This document shows, in pieces, positions 8,957-17,617 of a stretch of 64,000 bases of DNA. The notes beneath the pieces were generated by a model. That model ran no database searches. It was given only the letters and a program-made list of their open reading frames with translations, and was not told the DNA's origin. The DNA is from Desulfogranum mediterraneum DSM 13871 (GTDB lineage Bacteria; Desulfobacterota; Desulfobulbia; Desulfobulbales; Desulfobulbaceae). The stretch covers positions 124,001 through 188,000 of the forward strand of contig NZ_AUCW01000003.1 of the NCBI RefSeq assembly GCF_000429965.1, read 5' to 3'. The stretch's first letter is position 1; each line of letters opens with the position of its first letter. The position numbers and the translations under genes were made by a program.

Positions 8957-10049
8957 GGCTCTGCTCCGGATAGAGCTCCAGCAGACCGGCCTTGCTGGCC
9001 GGGCTCACCCCCCGCTCGGTGATCAGTCCGGTCACCAGCCTGGCCGGGGTGACGTCAAAGGCCGGATTCCAGGCCGGTGTGCCCGCCGGGGCAATGGCCA
9101 CCTGTTCCAGTTGTCCTGCCCTGTTTTTGCCCTGCACCAGCAGGACCTCATCCTGGTGCCGCTGTTCAATGGGAATCTCCCTGATACCGTCGTTTATGCT
9201 CCAGTCGATGGTGCTGCCGGGCAGGGCCACATAGAAGGGGATGTCGTTGGCTGCGGCGGCCAGGGCCTTGAGGTAGGTGCCGATCTTGTTGCAGACATCG
9301 CCGTTGGCCGCTGTCCGGTCGGTGCCGACGATGCAGAGATCCACCATCTGCTGCTGCATCAGGTGGCCGCCGCCATTATCCACCACCAGGTGGTGATCGA
9401 TGCCGGCGGCCTGCAGCTCCCAGGCGGTCAGGTGGGCCCCCTGGTTGCGGGGACGGGTCTCATCCACCCAGACATGAACCGGGATCCCTGCCTGATGCGC
9501 CTTGTAGATCGGTGCCAGGGCCGTGCCCCAGTCGACGGTGGCCAGCCAGCCCGCATTGCAGTGGGTCAGGATCTCCACCCTGCCCTGCTGGTTTTTCCGC
9601 TGCCAGGCCTCCTGGATCAGGCCAAGCCCGTGTACGCCGATGGCCTCATTGGCAACACAGTCCTCGCTGCAGATCGCAGCCGCCTCTTGATAGGCCAGGG
9701 TAAGCCACTCCCCGGGCGGATGCCCCTCCAGGAGCCGGCGCATCCGCTCCACGGCCCACTGGAGGTTAACGGCTGTGGGCCTGCAGCCGATCAACTGGCC
9801 GCAGATGGACTCCAGCTGTTCCGGGCTCTGCTCCTGCCGGAGACCCAGGCAGAGCCCATAGGCAGCCGTGGCCCCGATCAGGGGGGCGCCCCGGACCTGC
9901 ATCTCGCTGATGGCGTACTTGGCCTCGGCCAGACTGCTCAGGGTAACCACCCTGAACTCATGGGGCAACCTGGTCTGGTCGATGATCTCAACGTTCCGGC
10001 CGTCTTCAGCCAGCCAGATCGATCGATAATGGTGTCCGTCTACCTGCAT
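8949..10049 (-). CDS. mtnA: S-methyl-5-thioribose-1-phosphate isomerase
   Basis: MtnA (366 residues) isomerises methylthioribose-1-phosphate to methylthioribulose-1-phosphate and, in some bacteria, 5-deoxyribose-1-phosphate. Family signatures: VRGAPLIGATAAYGLCLG near 50-67, the catalytic-Cys motif ILTHCNAGWLATVDWGTALA (second half less usual; often ALATAGYGTALG) and the Asp motif GTDRTAANGDVCNKIGTY. The reading frame is open further upstream, but the ATG at 10049 matches the family N-terminus. It is followed with an 8-base overlap by the class II aldolase; no mtnK, mtnP, mtnB, mtnC or mtnD is visible in the window. Confidence 0.93.
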   Translation of the reverse strand: MQVDGHHYRSIWLAEDGRNVEIIDQTRLPHEFRVVTLSSLAEAKYAISEMQVRGAPLIGATAAYGLCLGLRQEQSPEQLESICGQLIGCRPTAVNLQWAVERMRRLLEGHPPGEWLTLAYQEAAAICSEDCVANEAIGVHGLGLIQEAWQRKNQQGRVEILTHCNAGWLATVDWGTALAPIYKAHQAGIPVHVWVDETRPRNQGAHLTAWELQAAGIDHHLVVDNGGGHLMQQQMVDLCIVGTDRTAANGDVCNKIGTYLKALAAAANDIPFYVALPGSTIDWSINDGIREIPIEQRHQDEVLLVQGKNRAGQLEQVAIAPAGTPAWNPAFDVTPARLVTGLITERGVSPASKAGLLELYPEQSRD

Positions 10050-10102
10050 CGCGTCTCTCCCTCCTGCCGACCCACTCGGGTCAGCCCTGTTCGCTGGACG
10101 AC

Positions 10103-10501
10103 CTACGGGCCGCTGACCGGAATCAACTCCGGAGTCCAGAAGATAACACCGCGCCCCTCCACCTCTTCCCAGAAGCTGGGGCCGTCCCACTCGATCTTCT
10201 GCTCGTGGTAGCCGTTATGCATCACCTTCATGGTGATCTTCTCGGTCTGTTCGAGTTGGCGCTCGTTGAACTGATGGACCCCGCGCAGGGGGGTGTTACC
10301 CAGATAGATCCACTTCCCACCGCAGGGCAGATCCTTGCCGCTTGCCTGGTAGAGGACATGGGCGCCCTCGGGCTCTGAGTTCACCTTGAAGCGGACCGAG
10401 GCGCTCTTGGGAGAACAGGCGGCAAGCAGCAGAGCGAGTGTTGCCGCAAACAGCAGCCCTCCCCTGGCGACAGTTGCGTGTCGATTGCAGTTGCGCATCA
10501 T
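10103..10501 (-). CDS. Small lipoprotein, PEGA-like (downstream of pair)
   Basis: A 132-residue predicted lipoprotein: basic N-terminus, hydrophobic LLFAATLALLLAAC with a lipobox Cys near residue 29, then a mature part with RFKVNSEPEGAHVLYQ and YLGNTPLRG, like PEGA-type surface beta domains. It overlaps the preceding lipoprotein gene by 4 bases (ATGA), so the two are translationally coupled. A second ATG directly follows the first. Function unknown; envelope location is expected. Confidence 0.7.
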   Translation of the reverse strand: MMRNCNRHATVARGGLLFAATLALLLAACSPKSASVRFKVNSEPEGAHVLYQASGKDLPCGGKWIYLGNTPLRGVHQFNERQLEQTEKITMKVMHNGYHEQKIEWDGPSFWEEVEGRGVIFWTPELIPVSGP

Positions 10502-10854
10502 TGGCGTTTCCTCGGCATCATTTCCACCGTGATCTGCTGGGCCTGGGCCTGGGCCTCTTCACGGGAGGAGTGACGGGTGTTGACCCAGAAGGAGGTGATC
10601 TCTTCCCGAAAACCGCTCTTCCGCATCTGGACGGTCACATACTCGGGTTTCCCCTCCTCGGCCTCCCAGGTCACCACCAGGGGTGCGGTCCCCAGGGTGG
10701 CGTCATCCCTGAGGTTGACCACCTCTGCACCGGTAGGCACCGTGGTAAACTCCACGGCCCCGTAACTCTTCTGCTTGGCACAGCCGCCGACTCCCATGAG
10801 TACCACGAGCCCCACAGCTGCCAGCAACGGGCCCACCATCGTTTTTTTCACCAT
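10498..10854 (-). CDS. Small lipoprotein, PEGA-like (upstream of pair)
   Basis: A 118-residue predicted lipoprotein with signal LLAAVGLVVLMGVGGC (lipobox Cys25) and a mature region containing VEFTTVPTGAEVVNLRDDA and LGTAPL, the PEGA-like pattern also seen in its downstream neighbour. The two proteins look like diverged copies: both carry the PxGAxV block, a xLGxxPL block and a C-terminal GF/GYxE strand. They overlap by 4 bases and form their own small operon. Role unknown. Confidence 0.7.
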   Translation of the reverse strand: MVKKTMVGPLLAAVGLVVLMGVGGCAKQKSYGAVEFTTVPTGAEVVNLRDDATLGTAPLVVTWEAEEGKPEYVTVQMRKSGFREEITSFWVNTRHSSREEAQAQAQQITVEMMPRKRQ

Positions 10855-11158
10855 TTGTTCCCCTATATGAGTAAGGTTATTTCAAGATTTCCCCTCTGGC
10901 CTCGCTCCAGCGAAGGGCAGCCACAGGGTGAACGGCCCCCTGTCCCGGCCTGGAGAAGGCTCCATCTTCCAGCCTACCCAACCAGCCCTGAAACGGTCAA
11001 GGCTATTCTGCATCCGGCGGCCGCTTCCTCCCCGGCGCCGATCCCCTGCCACGCTTATCGCTCTCCTTGCCAATGCATTGATTTCCACATCCTTTCCTGG
11101 TAATGAGGGAGATAGACTTCTTTTCAGCCCTCGACCACCACTTCCACGCCTTAACGCC
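10855..11158. other. Intergenic region before HDOD kinase
   Basis: About 300 bases between the divergent lipoprotein pair and the HDOD kinase. The kinase frame is open through most of it, but residues coded before the ATG at 11159 are proline/arginine-rich and unlike the family. A weak promoter-like element TTGATT-17-TAATGA lies at 11078-11106. Nothing else is supported. Confidence 0.45.
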
Positions 11159-13294
11159 ATGAATGATCCTCGCCAGGCCCTGAGCAACCTTAAAATCTCC
11201 GGCAACCTGCCCAGCATGCCCCAGATACTGGTCCAGTTGATCGATGCCTGTCATGCCCAGGATGTGGATCTCCGGCAGATTGCTGAAATCGTCAGCAAAG
11301 ATGGTCCCCTCAGTGCCAAAATCCTCCAACTGGTCAACTCGGCCTTTATCGGCGCCCGCAGCAGTTTTAGCGATACCGGCCAGGCGGTGGTCTACCTGGG
11401 GGCCGACGTGATCAAGAACCTGGCCATCAGCGTATCGGTCCAACAGGTTTTCCGCCGGGTGGAGACCAACGGCCTGCTCTCCCTGGACCGTTTCTGGTAC
11501 CATAGCTTTCAAAACGGCCTGATCGCTCAACAGATCGCCACCCTGATCAACCATCCCTCCCCGGCCGACGCCTACCTGGCCGGGCTGCTTCACGACATCG
11601 GCAAGCTCCTCCTCTGGATGGCATTCCCCGGCAGGTACGCCCCTCTGCTCTTAAAGGGGGTGCGCTGTCACAATGCCAGACTTACCTTCCTGGAACAGGA
11701 GAAACTGGAGATCAACCACTGTGAGGCCGGAGCCTGGCTCTGCGAGCAGTGGCAGCTGCCCTCCATCCTGGCCGATGCCATCAGGTATCATCATCATCCC
11801 CTGACAGAGGTTGAACAGACCCTGGAGCTAACCAAGATCATCGCCCTGTCCGACCTGCTCAGCCACAGCAGGGCAGACAGCGAAGAAGCTCTCCAGGCCG
11901 CCCACCAACTTTTCGGGATCTCTCCGGCCCAGCTTGCCGAGCTCTACGGCGAGAGCGAAGAACAGATCACCCGGATTGCCGAGGAGTTCAAGATCCGCAT
12001 CCCCAAAGAGAGCAACTCCTCGCTCGAGCCGGAGGGTGCCGGGGAAGAGGTCCACAAGGAGACCTCCCTCTCCCTGATCAGACGGGTCAAGGAGATCACC
12101 CAGCTCACCGGGGTACTGGAGAACCTGCTCAAGGCAAAGGACGGCAGGCAGATCATGGCTGCAGCGGAAAACAGCCTCAAGATTCTCTTTAACGAAGCCT
12201 GCTGCCTCTTTCTGCTCTGGAGCGATGAGAGCCGACAGACTCTCCAGGCCTGCGTCTCCGAGGAGAACCCCCTGGCAGGCAAGGTAGAACGGTTCCGCTT
12301 CTCCCTGCCAAGCGGCGGCAACAGCCTGCTGGAACAGGCCATAACCAGCAGCAGACTGCACCACTCCTTTGGCCAGGCCAACCAGGCCGCCGCCCCGGCC
12401 CACCTGCTGGACCAGCAGCTCTTGCACCTGCTCGACAGGGACGGCTTCACTGCTGTGCCCCTGCTCTATCAAGAGGAGCCCCAGGGCTTGATGATCATCG
12501 GCCAGCAGCAGGAGGACCACGCCTCCCTGCTCAAGCAGCTCACCCCGCTGCAGCTCCTGAGCCAACACGCAGCTATTGCCTTTTATCTGGAAACCTTGCA
12601 CCAGCGGCAGAGCCAGGCCCTGCTCCAGGAGCGTATCCAAGCAGCCTCACTGGTGGCCAGAAAGGTTGCCCACGAGATCAACAATCCGCTGGCCATTATC
12701 CACAACTATATTCAGATCCTCCACCTCAAGGCAGCCCAGGGAGAGAAGATGGACACAGAGCTGGCCACCATTGATGAGGAGTTGACCCGGATCGGCCGGC
12801 TGACGGAACAGCTCCAGGACCTGAGCCGGGACACCCCCCTCCGTAAGACCCGGCCCATCGAGCTCAACCCCCTGCTGGCCGCCATCATCACCCTCTACAC
12901 GAGCTCTCCCCAGAAGGCCTTACCTTTGATCGAGTTTCTCCCCGGAGAGGAGCTGCCCCAGGTCCAGGCCAGCGAGGATGCCATCCGCCAGATCATGATC
13001 AACCTGCTGAGCAACGCGGTTGAGGCCCTCTCCCCGGAGGAGACCATCCAGGTCCGGACCCGTCATTCCGGGCAACAGGTCACCATCGAGGTTGCCGACA
13101 ACGGCCCGGGCATCCCCCAGGATCAGCTGAAGGATATCTTCAGCCCAGGGGTAACCAACAAACACAATGGTCATGCCGGCCTGGGTTTGGCGATCGTGAG
13201 AAAACTGCTCAGCGATCAGCAGGGAACCATCAGCTGCACAAGCGACCGGCAGGGAACCACCTTCACCCTCAGCCTGCCGGCCGCGGCAGCGTGA
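11159..13294 (+). CDS. HDOD-GAF-histidine kinase
   Basis: A 711-residue signalling protein joining three parts. An HDOD domain (about 10-220; NLPSMPQILVQLIDACH, KILQLVNSAF, HDIGKLLLW) is a metal-less or partial HD-like output/sensory domain common in Desulfobacterota. A GAF-like segment follows (about 330-480). The C-terminus is a kinase: phospho-accepting His505 in RKVAHEINNPLAI, N box NLLSNAVEAL, G1 DNGPGIP and G2 GLGLAIV. No membrane segments, so it should sense a cytoplasmic cue. The ATG at 11159 is where HDOD proteins begin. The hybrid kinase/regulator downstream is a likely partner. Confidence 0.88.
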   Translation: MNDPRQALSNLKISGNLPSMPQILVQLIDACHAQDVDLRQIAEIVSKDGPLSAKILQLVNSAFIGARSSFSDTGQAVVYLGADVIKNLAISVSVQQVFRRVETNGLLSLDRFWYHSFQNGLIAQQIATLINHPSPADAYLAGLLHDIGKLLLWMAFPGRYAPLLLKGVRCHNARLTFLEQEKLEINHCEAGAWLCEQWQLPSILADAIRYHHHPLTEVEQTLELTKIIALSDLLSHSRADSEEALQAAHQLFGISPAQLAELYGESEEQITRIAEEFKIRIPKESNSSLEPEGAGEEVHKETSLSLIRRVKEITQLTGVLENLLKAKDGRQIMAAAENSLKILFNEACCLFLLWSDESRQTLQACVSEENPLAGKVERFRFSLPSGGNSLLEQAITSSRLHHSFGQANQAAAPAHLLDQQLLHLLDRDGFTAVPLLYQEEPQGLMIIGQQQEDHASLLKQLTPLQLLSQHAAIAFYLETLHQRQSQALLQERIQAASLVARKVAHEINNPLAIIHNYIQILHLKAAQGEKMDTELATIDEELTRIGRLTEQLQDLSRDTPLRKTRPIELNPLLAAIITLYTSSPQKALPLIEFLPGEELPQVQASEDAIRQIMINLLSNAVEALSPEETIQVRTRHSGQQVTIEVADNGPGIPQDQLKDIFSPGVTNKHNGHAGLGLAIVRKLLSDQQGTISCTSDRQGTTFTLSLPAAAA

Positions 13295-13563
13295 TCCCTA
13301 ATCCGCTGAACCAGGGGATTTTTGTTGGACATTTCTCAGCAAAACAGGTTCAATGCTACATTGTGACCTGGTAATTCTACCCAGCAGGAGTACCTACGCT
13401 CCCCAGCGGGCGAAACCATACCGAGGCCAACGAACCGTTTTTTGTAGACAAAAAGTCGACCGTCCCCTTGTTCGCTCAGCCCATGACCAGATAACGCCTC
13501 GGTACGGCAGGCAGGCCCGAGGCCAACCCATTGATCTCGTCTTCTTGCTCAGGATAAGCGCCC

Positions 13564-15480
13564 ATGGAATACTCTCTCCTCATCATCGACGACGAGCCTC
13601 ATTTTTGTTCCAGTCTCCAGGTACTCCTCCAGGCCGAGGGGTATCATGCAGAGACGGCAAACAGCGGCAAGGAGGGCCTCTTTTACCTTAGCAACTATGT
13701 CTTTGATGCGGTCCTCCTGGACATAGGCTTACCAGACTTTTCCGGCCTGGAGCTGGCTGCCCATACCGTGAGCAACCATCCGGATACCGCCGTAATCATC
13801 CTCACCGGCAGCGCCACGGTGGATAATGCGGTGGAAGCCCTGCGCCACGGGGTCTATGATTTCCTCCGTAAGCCCTGTCCCCTGGACAGCATCCTCCGTA
13901 CCATCGCCCGCGCCATCCAGCATCAGAACCTGAAAAAGGCACTCCATACCAGCGAGAAACGGTTTCGCCAGCTCTCCCAGGCCACCTGGGAAGGGATCAT
14001 CATCTACAACAAGGGGATCCTCCTCCAGACCAACAACCAGCTCTGCGAGATGTTCGGCTACAGCGAGGATGAACTCATCGGCAGGCAGATCTTCGACATC
14101 CTCCTGGACAAGAACTCCATCCAGGCTCTTCATGCCCAGACCAGCCCTGATGCCATCGGTCCCTTCAAGGCCCGGGGGATCAAGAAGGGGGGCCAATCCT
14201 TTCCGGTGGAGATCCGGGTCAAACATATCGATTACCAGGGCAAGCAGGTCCAGGTGGCCGCCATCCGTGACGTGACCATCAGTGAACTCGCTCTCCAGCA
14301 GAAGCTCAACCTCCAGGAACAGCTCACCGATGCCAAACGGATGGAGTCCCTCGGCCTGATGGCCGGATCCGTTGCCCATGACCTCAACAACATCCTGGCC
14401 GGGATCATCACCTACCCTGAGTTGCTGCTCCTGGATCTGGATGAAAACTTCAAATATCGCGAAGAGATCACCATGGTCCGCGATGCCGGCCGACGTGCGG
14501 CAGCGGTGGTGGATGACCTCCTCACCGTGGCCCGGGGAGCCTCTTGCAAAAAAGAGCCCCGCAACATCAATACCATCGTCTCCGGCTACTTCAGTTCGGT
14601 GGAGTACAACAATATCTGCCAGCGATTTCCCGAGATCACGGTCCTCTCCTACCTGGAAGACAGGCTCCTCACCATCAACTGCTCAGGGATGCATATCTCA
14701 AAATCCCTCACCAACCTGGTCAACAATGCCGCCGAGGCCATCCAGACCAGGGGGGTCATCACCGTGACCACCAGAAACCTCTGCCTGCAGCAACCTTACC
14801 AGGGCTATGAGCTGATTGAAGCGGGAGAGTATGTCGTGATTGCCGTTGAAGACGATGGGGCCGGGATATCTCCGGAGGACCGGGCCAAGATCTTCAGTCC
14901 GTTCTACAGCAAGAAGATCATGGGCCGCAGCGGCACCGGACTGGGGCTGGCCGTGGTCTGGAATACGGTCCATGACCATGGCGGCTACATCGACCTAGGC
15001 AGCAGTAAGGCCGGCACCCTCTTCTCTCTCTACTTTCCTGTGATCAAGGCCTGCTGCCGGACCAGTGTGCGTCCCGCTGCCCTGCCCACCCATCAGGGCA
15101 AGGGCCAACGCATCCTGGTGGTGGATGACCAGAAGAGCCAGCGGGAGATAGCCTCCCGGCTCCTCAACCGGATGGGCTACCAGCCCTACACCGTGCCCTC
15201 GGGGGAGCAGGCCCTGGAGTTTATCAAAGAAAAGCAGGTTGACCTGGTCATCCTCGACATGTTGATGGATCCCGGCATCAACGGCTGTGAGACCTACCGA
15301 CGCATCCTGGAAGAGGTGCCGGAGCAGAAGGCGATCATTACCAGCGGCTACTCCTCCAGCAGAGACGTTGACCTGGCCAGAGAGCTGGGCATCACACAGT
15401 TTATCAAAAAGCCCTATTCACTCCATGAGCTTGGCCAGGCCCTGCAGCTGGAGTTCAGCGCCCCTCCAGTCCATAGCTGA
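13564..15480 (+). CDS. Hybrid histidine kinase REC-PAS-HK-REC
   Basis: A 638-residue cytoplasmic protein. Domain order: receiver (1-120; Asp9, Asp10, phospho-acceptor Asp53 in LLDIGLPDFSG, Lys in FLRKPCP), PAS (about 135-245; FGYSEDELIGR), HisKA with His272 in GSVAHDLNNILAG, HATPase (N box LTNLVNNAAEA, G1 DDGAGIS, G2 GTGLGLAVV), and a second receiver (about 515-630; Asp565 in LVILDMLMDPG). Both receivers keep their key residues. It may take phosphate from the HDOD kinase just upstream and pass it on through the C-terminal receiver; no DNA-binding or HPt domain is attached. Confidence 0.9.
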   Translation: MEYSLLIIDDEPHFCSSLQVLLQAEGYHAETANSGKEGLFYLSNYVFDAVLLDIGLPDFSGLELAAHTVSNHPDTAVIILTGSATVDNAVEALRHGVYDFLRKPCPLDSILRTIARAIQHQNLKKALHTSEKRFRQLSQATWEGIIIYNKGILLQTNNQLCEMFGYSEDELIGRQIFDILLDKNSIQALHAQTSPDAIGPFKARGIKKGGQSFPVEIRVKHIDYQGKQVQVAAIRDVTISELALQQKLNLQEQLTDAKRMESLGLMAGSVAHDLNNILAGIITYPELLLLDLDENFKYREEITMVRDAGRRAAAVVDDLLTVARGASCKKEPRNINTIVSGYFSSVEYNNICQRFPEITVLSYLEDRLLTINCSGMHISKSLTNLVNNAAEAIQTRGVITVTTRNLCLQQPYQGYELIEAGEYVVIAVEDDGAGISPEDRAKIFSPFYSKKIMGRSGTGLGLAVVWNTVHDHGGYIDLGSSKAGTLFSLYFPVIKACCRTSVRPAALPTHQGKGQRILVVDDQKSQREIASRLLNRMGYQPYTVPSGEQALEFIKEKQVDLVILDMLMDPGINGCETYRRILEEVPEQKAIITSGYSSSRDVDLARELGITQFIKKPYSLHELGQALQLEFSAPPVHS

Positions 15481-15672
15481 TCTCTGCCTGCGCCGCACCG
15501 CAGCCTTCGCCGCCCGGAGAAGGCCCCTCCCCATTCCAGCCCAGCTCAAAGGCAGGGATGCAGCTATTGTTTGACTTTCCCATCAATTAGCAATACCCTT
15601 GCCCCATAGACCTAACTCCATGGGATTGCAGCCTATGCTCGCCTCATCCTCCATTATAACGGAGCGCTCAAC

Positions 15673-17577
15673 GTGAAAAAATTCTTCTCGATTCTCTGGC
15701 TGCCGTTCTACTGGCTCTGGAAATGCCTCACCACCGCTGCGGCCCTGTTCACCAGCCTGCTGCTGCTCGCCTCCCTGGCCCTGCTGGCCATGGCCCTGTT
15801 GGAACCCCCTGCTGAAAAACTCCCGGAGAGCGCCTTTTTAGTCTTTGCCCCCCAGGGCAATATTGTCGAACAACGTTCAGCCATCGACCCCCTGGCCGGG
15901 GTGGTCAACAAACTGGCCGGCCTGCCGGTCCATCGGGATATCCTCCTCCAGGATGTCCTCGACACGATCACAGCGGCAGCCGATGATCCACGCATCAACG
16001 GCCTGCTGCTCGCCCCGGATCGGCTGGGCCGGATCGGCCTGGACCAGGTCCAGGCCATCGCCGGGGCAGTACGCCGCTTTAAAGAGACGGGCAAACCGGT
16101 CATTGCCACCGCAGATAACTACAGTCAGAGCCAATACTATCTGGCCTCCAGTGCCGATGAGATCTATCTCCACCCCATGGGAAGGGTCAGGCTGAAGGGG
16201 TTCGGACTCTTCCGGCTCTACCTGAAACAACTGCTGACGCGACTGGAGGTTGACTTTCATGTCTTCCGGGTAGGGAGCTTTAAGTCGGCCCTGGAACCAC
16301 TGATCAGAGACAGCATGTCGCCGGCTGCCAAGGAGGCCAACAGGGTCTGGCTGAATGCCCTCTGGGAGGTCTACTCCAGCGAGGTCGCCCATAACCGTGA
16401 GATGAGCAGCAGCGCCTTCAAACAGCTGGTGGAGACCCTGCCGGACCGGCTCAAGGAGGCCAGGGGCGACCACGCCCGGATGGCGCTGGCAACGGGCCTG
16501 GTGGATGGCCTAAAGAGCCGCCAGCAGCTCGCCACCTACCTGGCTACGCTGGCCGGCAAGGCCGAGGGTACGGCCGGCGGCTTCAGCCGGATAGGATATG
16601 AGCGCTACATGGAGACCCTCACCCCCTCCTACTCCTCCTCTGCACAAGCCGCTGACCAGGTGGGAATCATCGTTGCCAGCGGCAACATCATCTACGGCGA
16701 GGGACCGGGCAACCAGATCAGCTCAACCACCCTTACGGAGCAGATCCGTCAGGCCAGACGAAATCCCCGAATCAAGGCCCTGGTCCTGCGGATTTCCAGC
16801 GGAGGCGGCAGTGCCTTTGCCTCGGAGCTGATCCGCCAGGAACTCCTGGCCTTCAAGGACTCAGGACGGCCGGTGGTGATCTCCATGGGCGCCATGGCAG
16901 CCTCCGGCGGCTACTGGCTGGCTGCCGATGCCGACCTGATCGTTGCCGCGCCGACCACCCTCACCGGCTCCATCGGCGTCTTTGGGGCCGTCCCTACCAT
17001 TGACAAGACCTTGAAAAAAATCGGGATCAGCGGTGATGGCGTGGCCACAGGCAGCACGGCCCTCTTTGGCAACCCTGCCTCTGCCATGAGTCCGGCAGAG
17101 AGTTCCTCTCACCAACTGGGAGTGGAACACGGGTATCGCCAATTCCTTCAGATCGTAGCCAAGGGCAGAGATATGCCGCTGACCAAGGTGCGGATGATTG
17201 CCGAAGGCAGGGTCTGGGACGGGACCAGTGCCCAGCGCCTGGGACTGGTTGACCGGCTGGGGACCCTTGAGGATGCCGTTAATCAGGCAGCCGAACTCGC
17301 CGGACTCCCCCCTGGGGAGGCGGTCTATCTGGAGCAGAAAGGCAGCGGTCTGCAGAACTTCTTCCAGCAGCTTAGCCAGACCCTGGCCGGCAGGGCGGCG
17401 ACCTCCTTGCCCTGGAGGACCATCCTCAACACACTGTCTCCATCGATCAGCTCGTCGCTCAACCAGCAGCTGAGTTCACCCCCCTTCCAGGGTGACCCGG
17501 GAGATATCTATGCCCACGCCCTACTGCCGGCATCATTGCCTGCCCTCTCATTCGCCGGGCCTTCCCGGAGCCTGTAA
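15673..17577 (+). CDS. sppA: Signal peptide peptidase SppA, 67K type
   Basis: SppA (634 residues) is a membrane-anchored Ser/Lys protease that degrades leftover signal peptides. It has one N-terminal membrane helix (about 20-45) and the tandem S49 repeats of the long form. Catalytic residues are present in the expected halves: Lys204 in VGSFKSALEP (E. coli Lys209) and nucleophile Ser411 in AMAASGGYWLA (E. coli Ser409), with VLRISSGGGSAFAS and the TGSIGVFGAVP strand nearby. The start is supported by N-terminal MKKFF and a plausible membrane anchor. The last 50 residues are a low-complexity tail. Confidence 0.93.
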   Translation: MKKFFSILWLPFYWLWKCLTTAAALFTSLLLLASLALLAMALLEPPAEKLPESAFLVFAPQGNIVEQRSAIDPLAGVVNKLAGLPVHRDILLQDVLDTITAAADDPRINGLLLAPDRLGRIGLDQVQAIAGAVRRFKETGKPVIATADNYSQSQYYLASSADEIYLHPMGRVRLKGFGLFRLYLKQLLTRLEVDFHVFRVGSFKSALEPLIRDSMSPAAKEANRVWLNALWEVYSSEVAHNREMSSSAFKQLVETLPDRLKEARGDHARMALATGLVDGLKSRQQLATYLATLAGKAEGTAGGFSRIGYERYMETLTPSYSSSAQAADQVGIIVASGNIIYGEGPGNQISSTTLTEQIRQARRNPRIKALVLRISSGGGSAFASELIRQELLAFKDSGRPVVISMGAMAASGGYWLAADADLIVAAPTTLTGSIGVFGAVPTIDKTLKKIGISGDGVATGSTALFGNPASAMSPAESSSHQLGVEHGYRQFLQIVAKGRDMPLTKVRMIAEGRVWDGTSAQRLGLVDRLGTLEDAVNQAAELAGLPPGEAVYLEQKGSGLQNFFQQLSQTLAGRAATSLPWRTILNTLSPSISSSLNQQLSSPPFQGDPGDIYAHALLPASLPALSFAGPSRSL

Positions 17578-17617
17578 AGGCCCAGCCTCTCAACCGACGC
17601 GATCTCAGGAGATTTCA

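Noticed and set aside
13419-13504. Inverted repeat TACCGAGGC / GCCTCGGTA in the leader of the hybrid kinase gene, considered as a riboswitch
   Set aside because: The arms are 68 bases apart and no c-di-GMP, TPP or other riboswitch core was visible; a simple chance dyad or weak terminator is more likely.
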